64,000 nt of DNA from Streptomyces wuyuanensis (GCF_900103455.1 NZ_FNHI01000003.1:1894-65893), one strand, 5' to 3'; positions 35,411 through 46,873 are shown, numbered from the stretch's first letter. Translations and numbers: made by a program. Notes: generated from the letters alone by a model not told the origin.

Positions 35411-37129
35411 CTACGGAGCCATCTCGTACGCCCCGGACAGCGCCTCGACCCGCTCCCAGACGCGTGCCGAACGGGCTTCGTCGACGACCGGGCGGCGAAC
35501 GGCGCCCAGCGCCCAGCTCTGCTGCGCCTCGGTGGCGGAGTCCTTGCCGTGGAGTTCGACGGCGTAGCCGGAGAAGTCTCGGACGAGGACCGAGAACAGC
35601 TCGTCGAGGACATCCTCGTCCAGGTCCGTGAGCCGGGCCTGCTCGAGGATCAGCTGGCCGTGCACCACCAGGGCGAACAGCTGGCCGACGGCGAGCAGGA
35701 GGTCCAGGTCGCGGCTCTGCTCCTCGCCGGGGGCCGCGGTGGCGACGAACTCGCACAGGGCGTCCGCCTGTTCGCGGAACCGGGCGACGTTGGGCACCGC
35801 GGCGAAGGCGTCGAAGGCGGTGCGCCAGTCGTGGAAGCGGATGGAGCCGAGACCCCGGGCCGGCCCCTGCCGGAAGAGGAAGCCGTCGTCCGCGGCATCG
35901 AGCCGGGTCGGCACCTCCGGGTGGGCGACCGGGTCCAGCAGATGGTTGCGCATGAACTTCAGGATCAGCGCGAGGTTGACGTGGACGGTCCCCTCGAGCT
36001 TCGGCAGTCCCCGGATCTCGACCGCGGCCTGGGCGAAGTAGGTGTCCTTCTCGAAGCCCTTGGCAGCGATGACGTCCCACATCAGGTCGATGACCTTCTC
36101 GCCCTCCGTGGTGACCTTCATCTTGGTCATCGGGTTGAAGAGCAGGTAGCGGCGGTCGTCGGGGCCCGCGGAACGGAAGTAGTCGACGGCGCGGTCGCTG
36201 AACAGCTTCATGCCGACGAGGCGGACGTACGCGTCGGCCAGTTCGCGCCGCACGTGCGGGAAGGCGGTGACGGGGCGGCCGTACAGGATCCGGTTGTGGG
36301 CGTGGGTGACGGCCTCGTACATCGCGTGCTCGCAGATGCCGATCGAGGCGGTGCAGAGGTTGAACTTGCCGACGTTGACGGTGTTGAGGGCGGCGTCGAA
36401 GGCGGCGCGGCCGGTGTGGAGGACGTCCTCGGGGGCCACCGGGTACTCGTCGAGCCGGAACTCGCTGACGTACTTGGAGGAGTCGACGACGTTCTTCACG
36501 AGGCGGTACGCCGGGTGGCGGCTGTCGGCCGCGAAGAAGACGTAGCCGTCCGGGCCCTCGACGTCGGCGCGGCGGCCGAAGACGGAGACGAGCCCGGCGG
36601 CGTTGCCGTTGCCGATGTAGTACTTGGACCCGGTCGCCTTGAAGCCGCCGTCGCCGTCCGGCTCCAGCAGCATGTCGGTGGAGTAGATGTCGGCGCCGTG
36701 GCTCTTCTCGGAGAGGCCGAAGGCGAACACCTCGCCCTGCAGCAGCAGTTCGGCCGCGCGGGCGCGCGCGGCGGCGTTGTCGCTCTGCCACACCGGTCCG
36801 AGGCCGAGGATGGTGACCTGCCACGCGTACCAGTAGTCGAGCCCGTAGAACCCGAAGATCTCGTTGAGGGCGGCGATCCGGGCGGTGTCCCAGCGCTGGT
36901 CGGGCCGGCCGGCGTCGGGGGCGGGAGTGAGGAAGGTGGCGAACAGGCCTTCCTTGGCGGCGAACGCGAGGAAGTCCTCCAGCCAGACGCGGGAGCGGTA
37001 GTCCTCGATCAGCCTGCGCTTGCCGCGGGCCTCGAACCAGTCGACCGTGGCGCGCAGCAGCCTGCGGGTCTCGGGATCGAAGTGCGCCGGGTCGTAGGTA
37101 CGCGGGTTGAACAGGAGCTGGTCGGCCAT
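35411..37129 (-). CDS. Acyl-CoA dehydrogenase/oxidase family flavoprotein
   Basis: The protein is 572 residues from ATG 37129, with GGAAGG about 7 nt upstream. It has the acyl-CoA dehydrogenase fold with the flavin/substrate elements FGLSEKSHGADIYSTDM and FKATGSKYYIGNGNAAG, then the helical C-terminal half (NVGKFNLCTASIGICEHA; LEGTVHVNLALILKFMRN). It is longer than the usual ~380-residue enzymes, closer to the acyl-CoA oxidase/FadE-long group. The substrate is unknown. It lies 101 nt downstream of a PadR regulator on the same strand, probably in one operon controlled by that regulator. Confidence 0.86.
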   Translation of the reverse strand: MADQLLFNPRTYDPAHFDPETRRLLRATVDWFEARGKRRLIEDYRSRVWLEDFLAFAAKEGLFATFLTPAPDAGRPDQRWDTARIAALNEIFGFYGLDYWYAWQVTILGLGPVWQSDNAAARARAAELLLQGEVFAFGLSEKSHGADIYSTDMLLEPDGDGGFKATGSKYYIGNGNAAGLVSVFGRRADVEGPDGYVFFAADSRHPAYRLVKNVVDSSKYVSEFRLDEYPVAPEDVLHTGRAAFDAALNTVNVGKFNLCTASIGICEHAMYEAVTHAHNRILYGRPVTAFPHVRRELADAYVRLVGMKLFSDRAVDYFRSAGPDDRRYLLFNPMTKMKVTTEGEKVIDLMWDVIAAKGFEKDTYFAQAAVEIRGLPKLEGTVHVNLALILKFMRNHLLDPVAHPEVPTRLDAADDGFLFRQGPARGLGSIRFHDWRTAFDAFAAVPNVARFREQADALCEFVATAAPGEEQSRDLDLLLAVGQLFALVVHGQLILEQARLTDLDEDVLDELFSVLVRDFSGYAVELHGKDSATEAQQSWALGAVRRPVVDEARSARVWERVEALSGAYEMAP

Positions 37130-37230
37130 GGGTACGCCTTCCGGAGGTCGAGGGTCGGGATCGGTACGTCGACGGTGCGGTCGGGTGCGGGGCGGGGTAC
37201 GGGTGGCGGTGGCCGCGCGGCCGGATCGGT

Positions 37231-37797
37231 TCAGATGCCCGGACGTGCGGTGCCGAGCCGGTGCAGGGTGGCGAGCACGTCGTCCAGCCAGGCGATCGTC
37301 ATCCGCTCGTAGGCGATGCCGCCGCGCAGCACGGCGTGCTGGAGCTCCCGGCCGGCGTCCAGCGGGAGCGGCGCCTCGGGGCCGGTGAAGTCCCGCCGCT
37401 CTCCCGAGAGGTAGTGCGCGAGCCGGTCGGCGTGGGCCTTGCGGTGCCGTTCGACCTCGGAGACGAGACCCGCCGGGTCGTCGAACGCGGCGCCCCGGAT
37501 CTTCACGGCGAGTTCGTGCCGGATGCTCTCCGGCTCGACCGGCTCGTGCAGCCACCGGGAGAGGGCGGCACGGCCTGGGCCCGCCACGGAGTACTCCTTC
37601 TTGTCCGGCCGCCCCTGCTGGGCCACTTCGCGGACCTCCAGCAGGCCGTCACTCTCCATGCGCTTGAGTACGCGGTAGATCTGCTGATGGGTGGCGGTCC
37701 AGAAGTACCCGATGGACCGCTCGAACCGGCGCGCCAGCTCATAGCCGGAGCCGGGCTTCTCCAGCAGGGAGACGAGGATCGCGTGTTCGAGCGCCAT
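37231..37797 (-). CDS. PadR-family transcriptional regulator
   Basis: The 188-residue protein is taken from ATG 37797 (AAGGAT upstream). The N-terminal winged helix is typical (MALEHAILVSLLEKPGSGYELARRF; YFWTATHQQIYRVLKRMESDGLL; QQGRPDKKEYSV), and the C-terminal helical part (ERHRKAHADRLAHYL) matches the Vir_act_alpha_C dimerisation domain. It probably represses its own operon, including the acyl-CoA dehydrogenase, by binding the perfect palindrome that begins 14 nt upstream of its start codon. The inducer is unknown, perhaps an acyl or phenolic compound. Confidence 0.9.
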   Translation of the reverse strand: MALEHAILVSLLEKPGSGYELARRFERSIGYFWTATHQQIYRVLKRMESDGLLEVREVAQQGRPDKKEYSVAGPGRAALSRWLHEPVEPESIRHELAVKIRGAAFDDPAGLVSEVERHRKAHADRLAHYLSGERRDFTGPEAPLPLDAGRELQHAVLRGGIAYERMTIAWLDDVLATLHRLGTARPGI

Positions 37798-37810
37798 GAC
37801 CCCGATCCTT

Positions 37811-37830
37811 CTATGCAACTCGTTGCATAG
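37811..37830. promoter_or_regulatory. PadR operator palindrome
   Basis: ctatgcaactcgttgcatag has perfect 9-bp arms (ctatgcaac / gttgcatag) around a 2-bp centre, immediately upstream of the PadR gene. Spacing and AT-rich ends fit PadR operators. Confidence 0.82.
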
Positions 37831-38360
37831 ACAAGCGACCGAGCACGGATGAGACGCGGCTCACCCGGCATGGCCCGCGACGCCACTCCCCCGAGCCCTT
37901 CAGCTCGCCCGGCCGCATGCCGATCCGCAGAAGGAGACGCCGTCGCCGTGGCGCACGCACGGCCACCCGGCCCGGCCGAAAACCGCACGATAGTGCGACG
38001 TGGGACCGCCCGCCCGACTGGCGAAACAGTGACGCTGTTACATAAATCCACCCCTTTCCAGCGCGACACCCCCACGCGCACAGGAGGGGCGCACGCGGCG
38101 CCGGAAACCGCTTGTTGTTGATCAGTCAACGGATCGGTGCAACATGAAACCAATCGCCGCCGAGGCCGATGCGGAATGAGTGCCCCATACAGGCAAGAGT
38201 TACGGAGATGTCCGCATTTCGTCATAGCGTCCGGTTTGCGTCTCGTAGGGTCCGCGACCAGGCCAGAGTGAGGGCCCTCGGCAGCAAGCCGGGGAACCTG
38301 AACCGCCGCACAAGGGCCCTGAACTGGGCCTTGTCAGGCACGTCCTCGAAGGGGCATTCC
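37831..38360. other. Divergent intergenic region with possible structured leader
   Basis: About 530 nt between the PadR gene and the LTD-domain gene. A small inverted repeat (gttga tcag tcaac) lies at 38117-38130. Near 38260-38315 short complementary arms (agggccct ends, cggc/gccg inside) suggest a folded 5' leader of the LTD gene. I could not match it to a known riboswitch. Confidence 0.4.
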
Positions 38361-38837
38361 ATGTCTGCTTCTCGCATCACCCGCCGCGTCGTCGCCACGG
38401 CACTCGCCTCCGGCGCCCTCCTCGCGGCGGCCGCGCTGCCGGCGACGGCAGCCGGTCACGACCGGCACCACGGCTTCCGGTCGACGGTCGTCATCGGGCA
38501 GGTCCAGTACGACAGCCCCGGCCGGGACGACCGCTCCAACCGCAGCCTCAACGCCGAGTGGGTCGAGGTGAGGAACACCGGCCGGCACGCGGTCAACCTC
38601 CGCGGTTACACGCTCAGCGACCGGGACGGCAACCGCTTCCGCTTCGACAACCTGCGCCTCGACGGTCGCTCGAGCGTCCGTGTGCACACCGGCATCGGCC
38701 GCGACACGCGTACCGACGTCTACCAGGACCGCCGCAACTACGTCTGGGACAACCGCGACACCGCGACCCTCCGCAACGACCGCGGCCGCGTCCTCGACAC
38801 CAAGTCCTGGGGCCGCTTCGGACACCACCGCCGCTGA
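38361..38837 (+). CDS. Secreted lamin-tail (LTD) domain protein
   Basis: The 158-residue protein starts at ATG 38361 with GAAGGGG just upstream. A signal peptide (RRVVATALASGALLAAAALPATAAG) covers residues 1 to about 32. The mature region contains the LTD pattern: LNAEWVEVRNTGRHAVNLRGY, TLSDRDGNRFRF, and a closing WDNRDTATLRNDRG, as in PF00932 lamin-tail domains with an immunoglobulin-like fold. Small secreted LTD proteins are common in Streptomyces; their role, possibly surface or nucleic-acid binding, is unknown. It is followed by a very strong terminator. Confidence 0.85.
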   Translation: MSASRITRRVVATALASGALLAAAALPATAAGHDRHHGFRSTVVIGQVQYDSPGRDDRSNRSLNAEWVEVRNTGRHAVNLRGYTLSDRDGNRFRFDNLRLDGRSSVRVHTGIGRDTRTDVYQDRRNYVWDNRDTATLRNDRGRVLDTKSWGRFGHHRR

Positions 38838-38852
38838 CCCGGCACCACACAC

Positions 38853-38892
38853 CCCGGGGGCCCGGCCGCTTTCGCGCGGCCGGGCCCCCGGG
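38853..38892. terminator. Very strong terminator, 16-bp perfect stem
   Basis: cccgggggcccggccg (38853-38868) pairs with cggccgggcccccggg (38877-38892) across an 8-nt loop, followed by cattttcc. It lies just after the LTD gene and also faces the convergent transporter gene. Confidence 0.9.
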
Positions 38893-38939
38893 CATTTTCC
38901 CGACTGACGGTCCACGGCCGGCAACCGCCGCGCGGGCCG

Positions 38940-40424
<1,485 letters not shown>

Positions 40425-40556
40425 TTTGCACCTTTCGGACGGCGGTGATGCAGAACCTATGCATCCCCAGCCCGTCCGGCCGTTCGCCACGCCTTCCCGC
40501 CCGCACGGCTGCCGGCGTTCGCAGGAACCGCGCGCCGCCCGGCGCCCGGACCCGAA

Positions 40557-40596
40557 CGGGCCCCGGGGAAGGCGCGGACGCATTCCCCGGGGCCCG
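40557..40596 (-). terminator. Terminator after the subtilase gene
   Basis: cgggccccggggaa (40557-40570) pairs perfectly with ttccccggggcccg (40583-40596). It follows the stop of the minus-strand protease gene by about 25 nt. Confidence 0.85.
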
Positions 40597-40621
40597 TGTC
40601 GTGCCTGGCCCGTACCAGCCC

Positions 40622-42412
40622 CTAGAAGGTGAGGTTCCAGGAGTCGATGCGGCCCGTGTCCTGGGCGGCGGTGTCCCGTACGCGCAGCTTCCAGATGCCG
40701 GCGGCCGCCTCGGCGGAGGCGTTCACCGTGTAGGTCTTCACGACGTTGTCGGCGCTGTCGCCGTCCGCGAAGTCCTCCAGCAGGAACACCGTGCCGTCCG
40801 GGGCGACGAGAGACAGCACCAGGTCACCGCGGTAGGTGTGCTTGACGTCCACACCGACCTTGAGGGCGGCGGGGGCATTGCCCGCGACACCGGTCACGGT
40901 GATGGGCGACTCGGCGGTGGCGTTGTCGTTGACGGCCACGTCGGTGGTGTTCTCGAAGTGGCGGGCCGGGGGCGGTGTGCCTCCGACCGCCTTCAGCGCG
41001 TCGACCTGCCCCTCGCCGAAGAAGGCGTTGTTGGCGGTCGTGCCCGTGCAACGGCTGTCGGACGGGCAGGCGGTGTCGTTGGCCTGGGTGGCGAGACGGG
41101 CGCGCAGGTCGGCCGGGGTCGCGGCCGGGTCGGTGCTCGCCAGCAGCGCGGCGACGCCCGCAACGTGCGGGGAGGCCATCGACGTGCCGTTCATGTTGCC
41201 GTACTTCCCGCCCGGGAGTGTGGAGTACACCCCTGACGCACCGTCACCGCCCGGGGCGGCGACGTCGATGACGTTCCGGCCGAGGTTGGAGTACGAGGCC
41301 TTCACGTTGCCGTTGCCCATCGCCGCGACCGTGACGACACCCGGGAGTTCGGTCGGAATGTCGATGCACGCGTTGGTGATGGTGCGGGTCACCGGCGTCG
41401 AGTCGTTGGGGCTGGAGGCGTCGGTCCGCTTGTTCGCCAGGTCGTAGTTGGAGTTGCCGGCGGCCGCGACCTGGAGCGAGCCCTTGCCCTCCGCGTACTG
41501 CTGGGCCCGCTTCACGCCCTCGATGATCGCGGCCTGGTCGGCGTCGTCCGGGCAGTTGAACATCCACGGATCGGTGTAGTAGCTGTTGTTGGTGACCTTG
41601 AAGCCGTGGTCACCGGCCCACATGAAACCGCAGATGGTGTTCTCGGCGAAGAACATGCTGGTGGTGGGTTCGGCGATACGGACGGAGGAGATCCGCACAC
41701 CGGGGGCGACACCGATGACGCCCTTGCCGTTCTTCGCCGCGGCGATGGTGCCCGCGACGTGCGTCCCGTGGTCGCCGATGTCGCGCCAGGCACCCGCGCG
41801 GGTGTCGGGCCGGCCGTAGGCGCAGGAGACCGAGTCCGCCGCGTTGAAGTTGGGTGCGATGTCCTGGTGCAGGTCGTCGACGCCGGTGTCGAGGACACCG
41901 ACCTTGACCGACGCGGAACCGGTGCTGACCGCCCACGCCTTGTCCGCCTTGATCTGGGTCATGTCCCAGCGGTTGGACTCGGTCAGGGTGGTCGGCGACT
42001 GGGACGGTGCCGCGGGCAGCGCGGGGTTGTACGCGTCGGCCGGGACGTCCGAGGTGCGGGTCGCACCGACCTGCTGCACCCCGGCGACACCGCGCATGGT
42101 GCCCGCGAACGCCGGCGACGTGGAGTGCGCCACGATCACACCGATCGCGTCGTGGTGCGCGAAGACTGACCCGCCGTTGGCGGTCACCGCACCGCGCACG
42201 GCGGAGGTGTCACCGGGCGCGGTGATCACCAGGTACGCGCGGGTCCCGGCGGCCCAGGTGGCCTGCGGAGAGGTGGGCGCGCTCGCCACCGCGGGCGCGG
42301 CCGGCGCCGCCTGCGCGGCGCTCGCGGGGACGGCCGACAGCAGGGCCGCGCCGACGGCGGCGGCCGCCACGAGCGGACGTCTCAGCCGGCTGGATATGAG
42401 GGGGGTAGGCAA
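40622..42412 (-). CDS. Secreted S8 subtilisin-like protease with P-domain
   Basis: The protein is 596 residues from TTG 42412, which is preceded by GGAGG at 7 nt; no in-frame ATG is better placed. A signal peptide (LVAAAAVGAALLSAVPASAAQ) is followed by a propeptide. The catalytic triad is visible as D in VGVLDTGVDD, H in GDHGTHVAGT and S in NGTSMASPHVAG. The C-terminal ~110 residues (TTDVAVNDNATAESPITVTG; LVLSLVAPDGTVFLLEDF; GRIDSWNLTF) form a proprotein-convertase P-domain. It is an extracellular protease, probably self-processing. It is monocistronic. Confidence 0.92.
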   Translation of the reverse strand: MPTPLISSRLRRPLVAAAAVGAALLSAVPASAAQAAPAAPAVASAPTSPQATWAAGTRAYLVITAPGDTSAVRGAVTANGGSVFAHHDAIGVIVAHSTSPAFAGTMRGVAGVQQVGATRTSDVPADAYNPALPAAPSQSPTTLTESNRWDMTQIKADKAWAVSTGSASVKVGVLDTGVDDLHQDIAPNFNAADSVSCAYGRPDTRAGAWRDIGDHGTHVAGTIAAAKNGKGVIGVAPGVRISSVRIAEPTTSMFFAENTICGFMWAGDHGFKVTNNSYYTDPWMFNCPDDADQAAIIEGVKRAQQYAEGKGSLQVAAAGNSNYDLANKRTDASSPNDSTPVTRTITNACIDIPTELPGVVTVAAMGNGNVKASYSNLGRNVIDVAAPGGDGASGVYSTLPGGKYGNMNGTSMASPHVAGVAALLASTDPAATPADLRARLATQANDTACPSDSRCTGTTANNAFFGEGQVDALKAVGGTPPPARHFENTTDVAVNDNATAESPITVTGVAGNAPAALKVGVDVKHTYRGDLVLSLVAPDGTVFLLEDFADGDSADNVVKTYTVNASAEAAAGIWKLRVRDTAAQDTGRIDSWNLTF

Positions 42413-42775
42413 TGCATCCTCCGAAAGCCCGGCCGCGCCGAGGCGCATACCGGGCGGGTGATGAACGGAATGGACGCAAGATCTCAGACCGTGAGGCCGC
42501 AAGGGAAGGCGTTCCGGCGCCCAACTGGCCCCGGCCGACAAGTGGTTGGAGGCCATTCCGCCTGTTTTGAACCCCAGTCGGACGGCTTGTCGCACCGGCA
42601 GGCGGCCATGTGCCCCCGGCATGCGGACGGGCCGGCGAGCAGGCGTACGCCGTCGCCGATCACCGCCGCCCGCCCCGCGACGGGGCGGCCTGGGATGTCC
42701 CACGTCCGGGTGTCGGCGCCGGGTCGCCCGGGTTCGTTCACCCGTCCCGCCCGGCGGCCCCTGCGAAGCGGGGCG
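42413..42775. other. Intergenic region upstream of the protease
   Basis: About 360 nt between two minus-strand genes. It should contain the protease promoter. Nothing else is recognised. Confidence 0.45.
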
Positions 42776-44002
42776 TCAGCTGCGTGCCGGCGGGTGGAGT
42801 GCCGCGTACGCACCCGCGCAGGCCGCGACCACCGTGACGCAGCCGGCGAAGACGAGGCCCGCCGTGCGCAGTCCCAGCCCCATGGCCAGGGCACCGACGC
42901 CGACCACGGGCACGGAGATGCCGGCGTACGCGACGACGAAGAACGCCGAGATGGTCCCGCCCCGGTGATCCGGTGGCGCCGCGCCGCTGACCAGGGTGAG
43001 GGCGGCCCGGAAGGCGAGGCCCTGGCCGGTGCCGCCGAGGAGGGCGCCCAGGACCAGCAGTGGCAGGGACGCGGCGAGCAGGGACGCGGCGACGAGCAGC
43101 AGCCCCACGACGAGGACGCCGCAGCCGACGGGGAGCGCCCGGACGGCCCCGACCTTCGGTGTCATCGACTGGCCGATGGTCGAGGCCAGGAACACGGAGA
43201 ACACGACGGCGCCCGAGACCGCGAGATTGTGCACGTCCAGCGTCATCGCCACGAAGCTGGGCGCCACCGCCGTGAACAGTCCGAGGAGGGCGAATCCTGC
43301 GAACGCCGCGACGGACGCGGGTACGAAGACGCCCTTCACCCCGGGCGGTACGGAGATGCCCTGCGGGCTCAGCCGGGGCCATCGCCGCGGGTCCTCGACC
43401 GTTTCGGGCAGCAGCCACGTGAGCACGCAGGCCACCGCGATCAGGCCGAGGTGCACCAGGAAGACCAGCGTCAGCGGCCAGGGAGCGTACTCCGCGAGCA
43501 GACCGGACAGCAGTGGGCCGCAGCCCAGGCCGCCCATGTTCGCGGCGGTGGCCGCGAAGGCGGCGCGCGCCTTCTTCCCGGGCGGGGCGAGTTCGATCAC
43601 GGCGGCCGTCGCGGCGCCGCTGAGCAGCCCGGCGGCGAAGCCCGACAGCAGCCGTCCCGCGAACAGCAGCGGCAGGCCGGACTCGAGCAGGAAGCAGCAG
43701 GCGCTCGCCGCCGAGAAGCCCATGGCCGCCAGCAGTACCGGCCGGCGTCCGACGGCGTCGGAGTAGTTGCCGGCCACCAGCAGAGCCGTGATGACGGCGA
43801 TCGCGTAGACGGCGAAGACGACCGTCACCGTCAGCTCGGAGAAGCCGATCTGCTCCTGGTAGAGACCGTACAGCGGGGTGGGAAGCGTCGTTCCGGCCAT
43901 GCCGATCGCGAACACCGCGGCAGCCGCCGGGTATCCCGGTCGCCTGCCCCCACCCGATCCTCCGCCGCCCGTCCCGCTTGTTCCGCCCGTGCGATCGACC
44001 AT
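42776..44002 (-). CDS. MFS transporter (12 spans)
   Basis: The 408-residue protein has a Gly/Ser-rich N-terminal tail of about 20 residues, then about 12 hydrophobic segments. LLVAGNYSDAVGRRPVLLAAMG is the MFS loop 2-3 signature (G-x-x-x-D-x-x-G-R-R). The pattern fits the MFS_1 drug/sugar-efflux group. The substrate is unknown and the gene stands alone. Confidence 0.85.
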   Translation of the reverse strand: MVDRTGGTSGTGGGGSGGGRRPGYPAAAAVFAIGMAGTTLPTPLYGLYQEQIGFSELTVTVVFAVYAIAVITALLVAGNYSDAVGRRPVLLAAMGFSAASACCFLLESGLPLLFAGRLLSGFAAGLLSGAATAAVIELAPPGKKARAAFAATAANMGGLGCGPLLSGLLAEYAPWPLTLVFLVHLGLIAVACVLTWLLPETVEDPRRWPRLSPQGISVPPGVKGVFVPASVAAFAGFALLGLFTAVAPSFVAMTLDVHNLAVSGAVVFSVFLASTIGQSMTPKVGAVRALPVGCGVLVVGLLLVAASLLAASLPLLVLGALLGGTGQGLAFRAALTLVSGAAPPDHRGGTISAFFVVAYAGISVPVVGVGALAMGLGLRTAGLVFAGCVTVVAACAGAYAALHPPARS

Positions 44003-44252
44003 CCCGGCACCTTATGGGTGATGGTCCGTCAGGCTCGTCCGCCACGACGCGCGGGGGTCACTGTCCGCCGACCGGACGGGATGCCGCCGCGGCTTGGTCA
44101 CCCGTACGGTCCGCGGGTTGCGAGGGGGACCGCACCGGCGGCGCGCCGGCTCCGACGCGCCGCGGGCCCGGACGGCGCCTTGTCCCACCCCCGATTGCGC
44201 GGCGGCGGCAGCGGGCCGCGGTCGGGGCCGCGGCCCGCATCGCATGCGGCCG

Positions 44253-44915
44253 TCACCCGCGGAAGGCCGCCGGACGCTCGGGGGAAGCCTCGGCCAGGGC
44301 CTTGGCGACGGCCTCCGCACCGGCACGGAGCCCGTACACGGGAGTACCGGGCTGCTGGTGCCAGGAGTCGTCGATGCCGCCCGCGTCGACCGTGTCGAAG
44401 CCGAGTTCGTCGATCAGGGCCCGGACGACGCCCTTGGCCCTCTCGTCGTCACCGGCGACCGGCAGTGCCATGCGCTCGGGGTCGCCCGCGGGCCGCGGGC
44501 GTTCGAGGATGTCCTGGGCGTACGTGCCGTTGAACGCCTTGACGACCGGGTGGCCGACGTGGCGCTCGGTCCAGCGGCTCTCGGTGAGACCGCCGTCCTC
44601 GATCTCCGGGATACGGCCGTCGCGCTCCCTGGGGTAGTAGTTGCCGGTGTCGATCACGACGAAGCCGTCGGCGGCCCCGTCGAAGAGGCCGGACGGCAGG
44701 TCCGGGACCCTCTTGAGGGGCACGGTGACAACGACGACCTCGGCGTCGCGAGCCGCGTCGCGCGCGTCGACCGCGGTGGCTCCGGTCTCCTCGGCGAGCG
44801 CGGTCAGGGTCTGCGGACCGCGGGAGTTGGCGACGGATACGTCGTGCCCCAGGGCGGTCAGCCTGCGGGTGAGGTTTCCCCCGATGTTGCCCGCGCCGAT
44901 GATGCCGATCTTCAT
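44253..44915 (-). CDS. NADPH-dependent F420 reductase-like (Rossmann) protein
   Basis: The protein is 220 residues. MKIGIIGAGNIGGNLTRRL is a GxGxxG dinucleotide-binding start, SVANSRGPQTL follows the second strand as in NADP-binding members, and VVIDTGNYYPRERDGRIPEIE and HVGHPVVKAFNGTYAQDI are characteristic of the F420 reductase/NAD-binding-2 family (PF03807-type). Whether it uses F420 or another acceptor cannot be read from sequence. It is followed upstream by an aldo/keto reductase gene 66 nt away on the same strand, so the two may be co-transcribed. Confidence 0.83.
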   Translation of the reverse strand: MKIGIIGAGNIGGNLTRRLTALGHDVSVANSRGPQTLTALAEETGATAVDARDAARDAEVVVVTVPLKRVPDLPSGLFDGAADGFVVIDTGNYYPRERDGRIPEIEDGGLTESRWTERHVGHPVVKAFNGTYAQDILERPRPAGDPERMALPVAGDDERAKGVVRALIDELGFDTVDAGGIDDSWHQQPGTPVYGLRAGAEAVAKALAEASPERPAAFRG

Positions 44916-44981
44916 GGTGCTTCCTCCGGGTGGTGAGCCAGTGGGTGTGCGCGGATCCGGCGGGGCGTGCCTGCGCCGGGT

Positions 44982-45851
44982 TCACACGGCCTTGGTGAGT
45001 TCCTCGAACTCCTCGTCGTTCAGCTCGATCTCCGCTGCCCGGACGTTCTCGTCGAGGTGGGCGACGCTGGAGGTGCCGGGGATGGGGAGCATGACCGGGG
45101 AGCGGCGCAGCAGCCAGGCCAGGGCCAGCTGCGCGGGCGTGGCCCCGTGCTCACGGGCGGCGGTGTCGAGCGGTCCCCCGGGACGCGCGAGTTCGCCCGT
45201 GGCGATGGGGAACCACGGGATGAATGCGAGGTTCTCGGACTCGGCGTACCGCAGCACGTCCTCGGCACTGCGGTCCGCGAGGTTGTACAGGTTCTGCACG
45301 GAGACGACGTCGACGTACGAGCGTGCCTCCTCGAGCTGTTCGACGGTCACCTCGGACACGCCGATGTGGCGGATCTTGCCCTCCTGCCGCAGCAGTGCGA
45401 GCTCACCGAGCTGGTCGGCCGTCGGCACCTTCTCGTCGATGCGGTGCAGCTGGTACAGGTCGATGCGTTCGACGCCGAGGTGGCGCAGGCTGAGTTCGAG
45501 CTGCTGACGGAGGTACTCGGGGCGGCCCAGCGGGCTCCAGCCGTCCGGCCCGGAGCGCGCCAGACCGGCCTTGGTCGCGATGACGAGATCGTCCGGGTAG
45601 GGGTGGAGCGCTTCACGGATCAGGCGCTCGCTGACGAAGGGGCCGTAGGAGTCGGCCGTGTCGATGAAGTTGACGCCCAGCTCGACCGCGCGGCGCAGCA
45701 CGCGCACGGCCTCGTCGTGGTCTTCCGGTTCGCCCCAGATGCCGGGACCCGTGAGCCTCATGGCACCGAAACCGAGTCGATTGACGGTCAGGTCGCCGCC
45801 TAGGGCAAAGGTGCCGGATGCGTCGGCCGGGCGGGATGCTGTGGTGCTCAT
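44982..45851 (-). CDS. Aldo/keto reductase
   Basis: The protein is 289 residues from ATG 45851, with AAAGGA about 8 nt upstream. It is a TIM-barrel NADPH-dependent reductase: [12 protein letters not shown] start, [19 protein letters not shown] with catalytic Asp and Tyr, and VIATKAGL with the catalytic Lys. Later come [15 protein letters not shown] and [19 protein letters not shown] for cofactor binding. It belongs to the YajO/PdxI-like AKR group. The substrate is unknown. The gene is divergent from the DUF429 gene and in line with the F420-reductase-like gene downstream. Confidence 0.9.
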   Translation of the reverse strand: MSTTASRPADASGTFALGGDLTVNRLGFGAMRLTGPGIWGEPEDHDEAVRVLRRAVELGVNFIDTADSYGPFVSERLIREALHPYPDDLVIATKAGLARSGPDGWSPLGRPEYLRQQLELSLRHLGVERIDLYQLHRIDEKVPTADQLGELALLRQEGKIRHIGVSEVTVEQLEEARSYVDVVSVQNLYNLADRSAEDVLRYAESENLAFIPWFPIATGELARPGGPLDTAAREHGATPAQLALAWLLRRSPVMLPIPGTSSVAHLDENVRAAEIELNDEEFEELTKAV

Positions 45852-45984
45852 ACGAGCGTTCCTTTCGCGTGCCGCGGGACACTGACGCTCCTCGTGAACC
45901 CGGCCGGCAGTCGTTGTATTCCGTCCGTTCCGCATTCCGGACGGGTTCCGGGTGCGGGGCGCCCTCCGGGGGAAACCGTTGGGC

Positions 45985-46689
45985 ATGGGTGACGCGGTGA
46001 GGGTTCTCGGGATCGACGCCTGCCCGGGCGGGTGGGTCGCGGTGGCGCTGAGCGACGGGCGGTTCGACGGTGCGCGCTTCGCCGCGAGCCTGCGCTCGCT
46101 GCTGGGCGGGAACGGCGACGGGACGGGTGACGCCGTTGTGGTGGCCGTGGACATTCCCCTGGGCCTCCTGGACACGGGCTGGCGGCGCGCCGACGCGGAG
46201 GCCGCCGCCCTGCTGGGGAGGCTGCGCGGCAGTGTGTTCCGGGTACCGCCGCGCGCGGTGTGGCAGGAGGAGCAGTACGAGGCGGCGAACCGCCTTTGCC
46301 GGGAGCTGACCGGAGCGGGGCTGAGCCGTCAGAGCTGGGGCCTCGCCGCGAAGCTGCGCGAGGCGAACGAATGTTTGACAGGGGCAGGCGGAGAGCGTCT
46401 CCGCGAGGTGCATCCGGAGGTGTCGTTCCGGGCACTGGCGGGCGGACGTCCGCCAGTGCACCGGAAGAAGAGCTGGGCGGGGCAGATGGCCCGTCGCTCG
46501 CTCCTCGAGAAGGCGGACATCGTGCTGCCCGACGACCTCGGCGACGCGGGAGTGGTTCCTGCGGACGACGTGCTCGACGCGGCCGCCGCGGCATGGAGCG
46601 CCGACCGGATCGCCCGGGGCCGGGCCCGTAGCCTGCCGGACCCTCCGCAGCCCGGTGACCGGGGCCGACCGATCGCCATCTGGTACTGA
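45985..46689 (+). CDS. DUF429 family protein
   Basis: The 234-residue protein starts at ATG 45985; the ribosome binding site is weak. [16 protein letters not shown] at the N-terminus and [12 protein letters not shown] are the conserved acidic motifs of DUF429, a RNase H-like fold predicted to be a nuclease. [10 protein letters not shown] and [13 protein letters not shown] are further family landmarks. The biological role is unknown. It is divergent from the aldo/keto reductase. Confidence 0.85.
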   Translation: MGDAVRVLGIDACPGGWVAVALSDGRFDGARFAASLRSLLGGNGDGTGDAVVVAVDIPLGLLDTGWRRADAEAAALLGRLRGSVFRVPPRAVWQEEQYEAANRLCRELTGAGLSRQSWGLAAKLREANECLTGAGGERLREVHPEVSFRALAGGRPPVHRKKSWAGQMARRSLLEKADIVLPDDLGDAGVVPADDVLDAAAAAWSADRIARGRARSLPDPPQPGDRGRPIAIWY

Positions 46690-46873
46690 CCCGGCCCCGG
46701 GCGCCGCCCGGGACGCGGGGGCCGCTGCGGGCTCGGGCCCGGGCTCGGGCGCGGTCTCGGTCTCGGCGAGGGGAACGCCGGGAGGGGCACGCGGCGAGGC
46801 GAACACGGTCAGGGGAACGGAGGTGAGTATCCGCACTCATGACACGGGCGGGCCGTGACGGAAGACTCCGCCC

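Noticed and set aside
38250..38320. Known riboswitch upstream of the LTD gene
   Set aside because: Short arms can pair, but I could not match conserved bases of the c-di-AMP, cobalamin or SAM classes.
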